Of a stretch of DNA of 64,000 nucleotides, positions 37,789-44,856 are shown piece after piece. Source of the DNA: Halorientalis regularis (lineage in GTDB: Archaea; Halobacteriota; Halobacteria; Halobacteriales; Haloarculaceae); the NCBI RefSeq assembly GCF_023698535.1, contig NZ_JALJCL010000003.1:264689-328688 (forward strand), written 5' to 3'. Every line of letters starts with the position of its first letter. Position 1 is the first letter of the stretch. A program made the translations under genes and the position numbers. A model generated the notes under the pieces. The model ran no database searches. It worked only from the letters and a program-made list of their open reading frames with translations, and was not told the origin of the DNA.

Positions 37789-40065
37789 TCATTTACTATT
37801 ACAGGTATGATTGATGACTGGAATATTCTGGATGCTGTCCACCGGCTCCTGATGGCGAGAGTATTCATCCCACGTATCGTACCCACCCGGAGGAAGTAAT
37901 TCATCTCTTTCGGCGATCTCGGCAATAAGTCTCGGTTCACGCAACAGCTCTACAGGATCAACCAGCTTGATACAGAAGGGGAGGATTCTATTCCAACCAT
38001 TGAGTTGACGTTTGACCCGCCCTGATACATCGTCTTCGAAGGCAATGATCACGATTTGTTGGATCGTACACTGCGGCCGTTGCTCCGCGATTTCTGCAGC
38101 ATAGTCCGTTACCCGACTAAGCTTATTGAGATCAAGGCTAAGACTTGGATCACCGAAGACGATGTCACCACTCTCCCCGTGTTCACCGATTACATCAATA
38201 TCTCCAACTGCGATGCGTAGCTCAATATCGGTGTTGTAGCCGTTCTGTCGAAGGACGTCTTCGAATCGATTCTTCAATTCCTGATGCAATTCGCTTTCTC
38301 CTCCGACATCCGCACCCCAGAGTTCATCTTCACGTAGAAGATCCCATGGGGTTCTGGAGCTTATCATCTCACTAAGTCGCTCTATGAAGGAGGAATGGAC
38401 GTCGATGTCATCCTTATTCGTCGTGAGGGGGAGGTCTGCGTCAGGGTCCAAGGAAAGCGTATTGACGTACCCTTTGATGTGGTTGTCTCGGTTGTGTACC
38501 TTATTCCCCGAGAAGTCGGGAATTGTCTGCTGACGTACCTGCCGGCCATTCACGTAGTATCGGATGTCTGCATCCATGATACTATTATCTGCAACAGTTC
38601 TGAATCCGGGATTTTGACCCGTTTCGTTCTGTCTTAGCGGAGTTCCGTTCGGGTATCGATCAGCTCGATAGTATTGGATTGTGTGCGACTCATCCCAACG
38701 GCTAATCTGCAGGTCAGTCAGCAGGTAGTCCACAGAATCATGAGTGAATTCGCTGTTGTTCGCAGTAATTGGGAAGGTCCACTTGTTTCGTTTCTGAGGA
38801 CTATCGCTATCGTCTCGGTACTCATTCCCACGCAGTTTCGGGAGTAACGGGATGATTGCATCCCAGACCTGAGTTGCCTGCTCAGCCTGCGTGCCCATGT
38901 CTGTTGCTTCCGAAGAATTGCTACTCTGCTCGTAGCACTTGTCCCGGTAGCTATAGTAGATGGTCAAAGGCATTCTATCAATGATTTCAACCGGATCGGC
39001 GTCCAGATCAGTGTCATTAGGGATGGCATCATTGCCATTGGCCATCTTCAGCAGCATCGCATAGACAACGCTAATTTGTTCTCTCAGGGCTTGAGCGTAG
39101 GTCCAGAGTAGTTCATTCGAGTTCTGATACCCCTCCTTCCAAACATCTTTCCGGAATCGATTGTACGGGCACTCCAGTCGGACACGAGTCCCAGATTCTC
39201 CGAGGTCCATCTGCCCATCCCAATCGTACCAACGGTCGTTCGACACAACCCGAGGATGTTTAGATTCTGAGAGCGGGCCATCAACCAGATAGACCGGATC
39301 ATCTTGACCGGTTGTAGTGAGGATCTGGAAGGAACTCTGAGCCGGTTCGATCCCTTCGTCCCTGAGAACCCACTCGAAGAATGCTATGGAAGCCTTGAGC
39401 CCAACGCCAAATTCATTATACAGACCGTCTCCTGCGCTGATACCGGGTCCGAACAACTTCAAGAACAGAGTGGCTGGGCCGATTCCCGGCCCTCGATCGG
39501 CTATTTCAATGAAGACTCGGTCTCCATCCTCATCTCGAACCAGTCTAAGTTCGACAGTCGCTTCTTCGTCGATTTTGCCACGAGATGTCTCGAAAGATTC
39601 GACCGAGAGTTGCGAACTGATCGCGTTTTCGAGGACGTCATAGATGCCGCCCTGAGTCTTCTTAATAAGGCTGCCAAGCGCATCTACCATCCGGGTGAGA
39701 GACGTCGTTTCATTCACTGCCCAATCCAATTGTATCTCTTCGCCCGGTTCAATTGCGCCGCTGTCAAAATCCTCGGATTTAACGAGGTCTTCAACCTCGA
39801 AGTCTTCGGGGTCAACGCTTGCTTCGCCGACGCCAAGCAGATCAACAGCGATGTCCTCGACGGAAACTCCAAATTCAAACTGACGGTTCAGGTCTTCGAC
39901 AAACTCTGGGAGTTGTCCATGGAGGCGTTTAGCTAATTCTTTTTCCAAGACTTCCCGATCTTCGTCGTCTAACTCTTTATCTACTCGAAGGGGGACGTCT
40001 ACCTCTGTTGTATCCTCAGAGGCTCCACCACTTCTTTCGGGATGGTTTTCGTCTTTTGAGAGCAT
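37789..40065 (-). CDS. GHKL-type ATPase (HSP90/MORC-like) with large C-terminal region
   Basis: A 758-residue protein with a Bergerat ATP-binding fold: N-box YDVLENAIS (Glu146, Asn147), the ADRGPGIG motif (189-196, Asp190) and the lid NEFGVGLKAS (217-226). This is the HSP90/MutL/MORC arrangement rather than a histidine kinase, since no phospho-acceptor helix is present. The last 150 residues include ELHQELKNRFEDVL and VGDIDVIGEHGESGDIVFGD, which look like the start of a PD-(D/E)XK fold without a clear ExK. GHKL ATPases with nuclease tails occur in defence islands. The gene stands alone in the island. Activity of the tail is unproven. Confidence 0.8.
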   Translation of the reverse strand: MLSKDENHPERSGGASEDTTEVDVPLRVDKELDDEDREVLEKELAKRLHGQLPEFVEDLNRQFEFGVSVEDIAVDLLGVGEASVDPEDFEVEDLVKSEDFDSGAIEPGEEIQLDWAVNETTSLTRMVDALGSLIKKTQGGIYDVLENAISSQLSVESFETSRGKIDEEATVELRLVRDEDGDRVFIEIADRGPGIGPATLFLKLFGPGISAGDGLYNEFGVGLKASIAFFEWVLRDEGIEPAQSSFQILTTTGQDDPVYLVDGPLSESKHPRVVSNDRWYDWDGQMDLGESGTRVRLECPYNRFRKDVWKEGYQNSNELLWTYAQALREQISVVYAMLLKMANGNDAIPNDTDLDADPVEIIDRMPLTIYYSYRDKCYEQSSNSSEATDMGTQAEQATQVWDAIIPLLPKLRGNEYRDDSDSPQKRNKWTFPITANNSEFTHDSVDYLLTDLQISRWDESHTIQYYRADRYPNGTPLRQNETGQNPGFRTVADNSIMDADIRYYVNGRQVRQQTIPDFSGNKVHNRDNHIKGYVNTLSLDPDADLPLTTNKDDIDVHSSFIERLSEMISSRTPWDLLREDELWGADVGGESELHQELKNRFEDVLRQNGYNTDIELRIAVGDIDVIGEHGESGDIVFGDPSLSLDLNKLSRVTDYAAEIAEQRPQCTIQQIVIIAFEDDVSGRVKRQLNGWNRILPFCIKLVDPVELLREPRLIAEIAERDELLPPGGYDTWDEYSRHQEPVDSIQNIPVINHTCNSK

Positions 40066-40331
40066 TCGCCACAGATTGGCGGATGGTTTAAAATATAACC
40101 TTGGGTGGGTGCTGCAGTGCAGCAGAATATTATTCTAATAGAATAGACCTGCCTGAGTTATTTGTACAAGCGCGACAAAATGTCACTGTTCAGTCGACCG
40201 TCAGGCTTGCAGCCCAGTAGTAAACCTTCCTAAATTACCAGTAGTGGAGTTCTGTGACCTCTTGATCCACCTGTAGATTATGGAGGCTTAGCCACTTACT
40301 GGTTGTATGTGACTGTACTACAGTATTCTTT

Positions 40332-40387
40332 CACCGCTGGACATGGCAATCGGGATTCAAGGTTCGATTCCTTGGGCGGTGCTGGCC
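40332..40387 (+). tRNA. tRNA-like remnant (acceptor and T arm only)
   Basis: A perfect T arm (caagg-ttcgatt-ccttg, 40359-40375) is followed by ggcggtg, which pairs with caccgct at 40332-40338 as a seven-base acceptor stem. Between them there are only about 20 bases, so the D and anticodon arms are missing. It is not a functional tRNA. A tRNA 3' half left as an attachment scar by an integrating element is the likely explanation. No CCA is encoded. Confidence 0.45.
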
Positions 40388-40405
40388 CTCAAGGGCCGTG
40401 AAACA

Positions 40406-40624
40406 ATGACTGAAGAGTTTGGTATGGAATGTCCACAGTGTGGAAATCGTACAGTGCGAGTCGACATGCCTCCAGAGTTTCCAGATACAGCTCGACTCGA
40501 AGAAATCATTCTAAAAGCCGGCAGGGACGAGATAACTGTAATCAGTTTCGTGTGTGCCTCGTGTAGCTTCAATCTGGAACGTGAAGTCACCGTCAAAGAC
40601 TCCGAGAGCGATAAGTCAACGTAG
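40406..40624 (+). CDS. Zinc-binding microprotein
   Basis: A 72-residue protein (MTEEFGMECPQCGNRTVRVD) with knuckles CPQCG and CASC about 41 residues apart and a helical insert (DTARLEEIILKAGRDE). The ATG at 40406 lies just after the tRNA remnant; the frame also extends upstream through the remnant, which is not coding. Role unknown. Confidence 0.6.
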   Translation: MTEEFGMECPQCGNRTVRVDMPPEFPDTARLEEIILKAGRDEITVISFVCASCSFNLEREVTVKDSESDKST

Positions 40625-40662
40625 TTAATCCTCCAACAAACCGAGTAAGTACTTGGATGGTT

Positions 40663-40980
40663 TTACCAACCATCGAAAAGCCGATCATCACCGTCAACCT
40701 GAATCAGAGTCTCACTTGGGTCTAGCCCTGATGAGAGATCGTCGAGTTGGCGTTGATCGCGTTTAGAGGTGTCTACCCCAGTATCTATTTCGACTACGGG
40801 ATCACGTCCAAACGGACTATCAGCGGTTACATCAGGAATCCGGCCGTTTCGTTTCTTTGGGTCCGGGTATTCTGATGTGTGATCGGCACGGACGTCTGAA
40901 TAGCCGAGATTCTTGAACAGATCTGCTTGGGATTCTACACGGTCGTCGTGATCATCGTCACCACCGAAGAGGTTGAACAT
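40663..40980 (-). CDS. Small nuclease-like-fold hypothetical protein
   Basis: A 105-residue protein (MFNLFGGDDDHDDRVESQAD). The pattern of a helix (LFKNLGYSDVRADH), then GRIPDVTADSPFGRDPVVEIDTG, resembles the D...ExD/K core of small PD-(D/E)XK proteins found in haloarchaea. The N-terminal aspartate run is unusual. No partner gene is evident. The fold is inferred by eye only. Confidence 0.55.
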   Translation of the reverse strand: MFNLFGGDDDHDDRVESQADLFKNLGYSDVRADHTSEYPDPKKRNGRIPDVTADSPFGRDPVVEIDTGVDTSKRDQRQLDDLSSGLDPSETLIQVDGDDRLFDGW

Positions 40981-41351
40981 GGGTACCAATAGCATACCCT
41001 ATGACTAAGAGTTGTCGGTGGTATAACTACATCACAGGATTCGTGTGGTGCCTGTGCTGTGTCTATCGGGAAAGTTAGAATAAGGACTGGGAATCTTGTA
41101 TGACGCCCTTGACCCAATAACAGAAGTGGGACATAACATTGGACCGCTTATTGATCTGATCAAACCATCAGGGAGTTGCGGATAACCCCACTAACGGTTT
41201 CGTACGGTAATAGAGAGCGGCACTACGGAATACTCCGCCGATCTCCTGGCGCGCTTGCATAGTCAGGGCTTCCGGTTGCCGCTCTCCAGTGTATGATCGA
41301 GACTGATGGTACTTGTATTTTGAACAGCCCCTGTTTTCCTGTCCTCCCTCG
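40981..41351. other. Intergenic region without a convincing gene
   Basis: A minus-strand frame within 41168-41368 (containing SRSYTGERQPEALTMQARQE) lacks a recognisable family, and I do not call it. It may be the decayed end of a transposase-like gene. No RNA structure stands out. Confidence 0.3.
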
Positions 41352-41834
41352 CTATTCGCCGTACTCAACGGGGATCTCTCGTGGTACCGTTTTATGGCTA
41401 TGTATATTGATTATCACCTTGTCTTGGAGGTTATCCCGGACTGCGTTCTCCCAGATTTCAAGATGCAATTCCCAACAGTCTTCAAGCGTTTCCTGACTGA
41501 CCTCCACAAGATAATCAACACCTTCGGTCTCCATTGCTGCTTGACCAACAGTTGATTCCAGCGGATATATCGTATCTACGGGCGCGTCGTCGGCGAGGAA
41601 GTCCACTGGAGGTATATTCAAAGAGGCATCCGAAATATTCGGCCACAAGTCTCCTTGTATATTCTCGTAGAGAGTTCCTTCAACTCGTCCTTCCAATGGA
41701 CGGTCAAATCGTACTTGATGGTCTCTATTTACGGAGTCGGCGGAGAAGTTCCGTTCCAGTCCTGTAAGGATGTCATCTACCTCGACTACAAGGACAAAAT
41801 CCTCCGATAATTCATGAAGTTGCGGTTGAGTCAT
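41352..41834 (-). CDS. Hypothetical protein coupled to RHH regulator
   Basis: A 160-residue acidic protein (MTQPQLHELSEDFVLVVEVD). The start overlaps the stop of the upstream RHH-type gene by ATGA, so it is translationally coupled. It looks like an alpha/beta domain with several strands early (DFVLVVEVDDILTGL) and a helix near the end (ETLEDCWELHLEIWEN). Family unknown. A regulator-partner, toxin-antitoxin or partition role is possible, but nothing specific supports one. Confidence 0.6.
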   Translation of the reverse strand: MTQPQLHELSEDFVLVVEVDDILTGLERNFSADSVNRDHQVRFDRPLEGRVEGTLYENIQGDLWPNISDASLNIPPVDFLADDAPVDTIYPLESTVGQAAMETEGVDYLVEVSQETLEDCWELHLEIWENAVRDNLQDKVIINIHSHKTVPREIPVEYGE

Positions 41835-42811
41835 TGTTCTGTCCCCCAGATAGCCGACTCAAGAGAGCCCGATTCAACGACATCAGAAAACGGAGTGTGA
41901 TTTCGCATGAGATCTCGCGCCTCGGCAGGCGTCCAAATACCGTCATCCACACCGATAGCTAGCATTCGGGACAGAATTCGGCGGCTTGAATAGCAGTAAC
42001 GCTTGTCATCGTACTCACGCGCGAGAACTTTCTGGACGTACTCGGCATTCCGTTGTTTGGACTTCTGTCTGGCGCGGAAATACTGAGGTGTCGCGTCGTA
42101 CCACTTCCGCACAATCTCGCCTTTTGTGGGGTCATATGTCCCAGACAGGGCGGATAGCGTTCCCGTGTCTTCGTACTCTTCAGCAACATCATTGAACACT
42201 GCATCGGTCGCGCCCCGCTCATAATAGTGGGCGGCGATGTCGTTCCGGAGTTCTTGCACAACCTCCGGGCTGCAGAGACGCTCGTCTAGAGTTGTGTGCG
42301 GGTGAAGCACACCCTTTCTTGCCAGTTGATGTATGTATTTGTCTACCGTTTCAGTCGACGTGTCGAACAGATTTGTAGCAATCTGCCGGAGATGGTACCG
42401 CGAATACGGAGGCCCACTGATTTCATCATGGCAGTCATGCCACCGAATAGCCCCAGCAAGGACTTTGCTACGATTGGTCTGACTGACGACCTCAGTATCG
42501 GAAAAATCCGCCTCGCCCGGGTCAACAACCGCATCACGTGAAATATTGTTGTAGTCCACTCTACTGCTACAGCTGTCCTCGTCCTGTAAGGGGGCATCCT
42601 GCCGCCTCCCAACAGATGAGTCTTCAATAGTGCCGTCTTCGAGAGCCGAAACCATCTGATCCGGTTCTAGCTCATCCATGATGTAGACAAGCTCAATACC
42701 AGCTCTGGCGGCTTCAGAAAGGGAAATACCCTTCTCAGAACACCAATTTTCTAGCGATTTTTTTCGTTTGTCACACAACCTTGTTGTGATAGTCGATTCT
42801 TTTTTACTCAT
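41831..42811 (-). CDS. N-terminal ribbon-helix-helix protein of unknown function
   Basis: A 326-residue protein. Residues 6-43 (STITTRLCDKRKKSLENWC then KGISLSEAARAGIELV) match a ribbon-helix-helix DNA-binding domain. A linker of about 60 residues follows, then a helical region around 125-175 that resembles a winged helix (YSRYHLRQIATNLFDTSTET, DKYIHQLARKGVLHPHT). The C-terminal half is helical (YFRARQKSKQRNAEYVQKVL). It is the first gene of a coupled pair. A plasmid- or virus-type replication or partition regulator is plausible. Confidence 0.65.
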   Translation of the reverse strand: MSKKESTITTRLCDKRKKSLENWCSEKGISLSEAARAGIELVYIMDELEPDQMVSALEDGTIEDSSVGRRQDAPLQDEDSCSSRVDYNNISRDAVVDPGEADFSDTEVVSQTNRSKVLAGAIRWHDCHDEISGPPYSRYHLRQIATNLFDTSTETVDKYIHQLARKGVLHPHTTLDERLCSPEVVQELRNDIAAHYYERGATDAVFNDVAEEYEDTGTLSALSGTYDPTKGEIVRKWYDATPQYFRARQKSKQRNAEYVQKVLAREYDDKRYCYSSRRILSRMLAIGVDDGIWTPAEARDLMRNHTPFSDVVESGSLESAIWGTEQ

Positions 42812-43493
42812 CTATTCTCACACGGGTGGTATTTTGATCCACCCGTACCGGAGTTTTCAAGGGTTGGCGTATAAGACTTCTCTACCTAGTAAAAGATACC
42901 ACACATGTATTTGTAACACATCCGAAGAACATTCTCTCGAACATTATGGCCCCGTTGCTTGTCCATTCTCAACGTGGGAACAAGCACCTTTAGGCCTGTG
43001 GGGCCGATATAGCGCACTAATTCGAGAAGTCAATACAGTCGTAGAATTATTACTATTCTTTCTAGGGATGGAACTCTTATATGGTTAGGTGACATAGCTG
43101 GTTACAACGGTACCGTCAGCTAGCAATAAAAGAAAGAAATTTTATACAAACTATCTCTAAGGATGTAACCCTTATAAGCAGAGAGATAATAGGTTAAATT
43201 GAGAGGCCAGTCGGAAACTCGTGAAAGGAACGATCACGAGTGAAACAGAGAGTGGGGACAGCGAGACTCCGACATATGAGTGAGTCCGCGTTCCAACGAC
43301 TCGTTCTATTCTGTTCGATCTCTATTAACTCACTCAACTAACGGTAGCAACCACCCCCCACGGGGGGCATAGGTTTCGAGATGACATTCCTGAGATGTGT
43401 TACACAAAGTTGGATGAATATTGGCGATTTTTGCTTAGATTCTCTTCTCAAACCATACGAGTGGAAATCGACTGTTGATGATGTGCTACAGGA
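42812..43493. other. Long intergenic region with promoter and hairpins
   Basis: No protein gene is supported over 680 bases. The left 280 bases are plain low-GC spacer. From 43170 on there is a TATA element followed by paired segments, listed separately as a small-RNA candidate. Confidence 0.4.
43172..43367 (+). ncRNA. Candidate small RNA with promoter and end hairpin
   Basis: A TATA element cttataag (43171-43178) is about 25 bases upstream of gagaggccagtcgg. There ctcgtg (43218-43223) pairs with cacgag (43235-43240), and this hairpin is enclosed by gtcgga/tccgac (43210-43215 with 43268-43273). A GC-rich hairpin cccccc-ac-gggggg follows at 43354-43367. Order and spacing suit a transcript of about 170 bases. 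No known family is recognised. Confidence 0.3.
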
Positions 43494-43901
43494 CTACTCC
43501 AGCCAGACACCAGCCTGCGTCATAACTTCTTCAAGCGATTCGATACGATTGCGTAGGTCATCAACTTCGGTCTGGAGGTACTGGACCTGTTCATCCACAC
43601 TCAGGCCGTCTGCGGGAGACTCAATCCGTTCCAGCACATCAACTGCATCGCCCGTCAGCTCGACCCGGGTATCTGGAAGACTTGGTCTCTGTGGATGAGA
43701 TACTTGCTCGATCTCGGCAATACCTGCTTCCGAGAGCCATTCTAACCGACGTCGAATGCGGTTGTGGTCAACACCGATGGACTGGGTGAGTTCGCTTGTG
43801 TGATTTGCATCCTCTTGATCTATGCATTTTAGTACGAGCTGTGCTAGAGCATCTAACTCTCGTCCATTCACAACTAGTGATTGGGTATTTTCTATCGACA
43901 T
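43494..43901 (-). CDS. Winged-helix (MarR/PadR-like) regulator
   Basis: A 135-residue protein with a winged helix at about 12-85 (GRELDALAQLVLKCIDQEDA, HTSELTQSIGVDHNRIRRRL, GIAEIEQVSHPQRPSLPDTR) and a C-terminal coiled coil (VDEQVQYLQTEVDDLRNRIE) for dimerisation. This is a common haloarchaeal plasmid and island layout. The ATG lies in a catatg palindrome at 43898-43903, possibly self-regulatory. Targets are unknown. Confidence 0.75.
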   Translation of the reverse strand: MSIENTQSLVVNGRELDALAQLVLKCIDQEDANHTSELTQSIGVDHNRIRRRLEWLSEAGIAEIEQVSHPQRPSLPDTRVELTGDAVDVLERIESPADGLSVDEQVQYLQTEVDDLRNRIESLEEVMTQAGVWLE

Positions 43902-44184
43902 ATGTATAGTTGATCTTTATGACATAAAAGACTTCCATGCTTTCTAGTTCCGCACGAGAGATGCTGCACGTAGCGTTCTACGGACGCACTATAACTATTT
44001 CACAGCGTTTCAAAGCAGAATAATTCGGCGTCGGGTATACCCCGTGGGTAAGGCCGGTAATGGATCATCGACCGAGGCTACAACGCTCACTACTCAAAAA
44101 TGATTATTATTTTATAATTAGTCTAGAGTGCAGGGTTGGGGTCCCGTCAGAATGCTTGAAACATCGTCAAATCCGTACTGACAA

Positions 44185-44583
44185 TTATGTCGATGTAGAT
44201 GGGGTGTCTCGTGAGATATTGAACCGGCAAATGCGGAATTCTTGAGCATCCGGTGGTAAGCCGAAAAGATAGAGGTACCCCTGCTCACAATACCGTATCC
44301 AGTAGGCCGTTGAGTCACTCAACAGCTTGGCTTGCAAATATGGTCGAGTTGGATATTCTCTGTCGGAATAGTAGTGAATCCGATTACTATGGATATACCT
44401 CTCAGTCTCTTTCTTCTCAGCCCTTTTCTCAACGATCTCTCGAACCTCGTCCCATGGCTCCAATGCAGGACTGTCAACTAATTCACTCTGACCTTCAGCC
44501 CGCCACGAGATTCCCCGTATATCCACGAGTTCATCGAATACTCCACTGATTTTTTGGAAGGCTGTTTCTTCGCTGTCTGTCAT
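44185..44583 (-). CDS. Hypothetical protein upstream of defence locus
   Basis: A 132-residue protein (MTDSEETAFQKISGVFDELV). It is rich in aromatic residues in its second half (YIHSNRIHYYSDREYPTRPY, TAYWIRYCEQGYLYLFG) and has no known motif. It is divergent from the defence operon, whose promoter lies about 105 bases away, so a regulatory or immunity relation is possible but unsupported. Confidence 0.55.
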   Translation of the reverse strand: MTDSEETAFQKISGVFDELVDIRGISWRAEGQSELVDSPALEPWDEVREIVEKRAEKKETERYIHSNRIHYYSDREYPTRPYLQAKLLSDSTAYWIRYCEQGYLYLFGLPPDAQEFRICRFNISRDTPSTST

Positions 44584-44687
44584 CAACGGTTGTCGAGAAG
44601 GGGTCGTTGATAAGACTTCAGGGCTTATCCAACACTGTTTGAAATTAGAGCGTCTTCATCGATTCATCGGCGGAAATAGAGGCGCGG

Positions 44688-44696
44688 ATTTTTATG
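44688..44696 (+). promoter_or_regulatory. TATA box of the defence operon
   Basis: The element atttttatg is centred about 27 bases upstream of ATG 44719, the position expected for a leaderless haloarchaeal transcript. It is the likely promoter for the microprotein, helicase and methylase genes. Confidence 0.55.
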
Positions 44697-44718
44697 TCAT
44701 GGATACGACCGGCGAGAC

Positions 44719-44856
44719 ATGACTATCCAGAGGCTCACATCAGTTGGCAACGCCGACTGGGATTCTATACAAAATGGTCAACAGAGGCCTCAGTCAAACA
44801 TTGTCACTATGCGGGCCGAGCCGCCAACAGCTCCTTCCTCTTCAATTGACGAATGA
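44719..44856 (+). CDS. 45-residue leaderless microprotein coupled to DrmD
   Basis: ATG 44719 opens a 45-codon frame (MTIQRLTSVGNADWDSIQNG), polar and Gln/Ser/Pro-rich at the end. A TATA box sits at the leaderless distance, and the stop overlaps the DrmD start by four bases (ATGA), so ribosomes finishing it can restart on the helicase gene. It may be a small subunit of the system or a leader peptide that controls it. No homolog is known to me. Confidence 0.5.
   Translation: MTIQRLTSVGNADWDSIQNGQQRPQSNIVTMRAEPPTAPSSSIDE

Noticed and set aside
37789..40065. Sensor histidine kinase
   Set aside because: It has a GHKL ATPase domain but no H-box helix or sensor domain; motif order fits HSP90/MORC-type ATPases.
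41168..41368. 66-codon minus-strand ORF
   Set aside because: Possible decayed transposase end, but no motif supports it.
42768..43088. 106-codon plus-strand ORF
   Set aside because: Its beginning is antisense to the RHH gene start, and the rest lies in low-GC spacer without conserved features.
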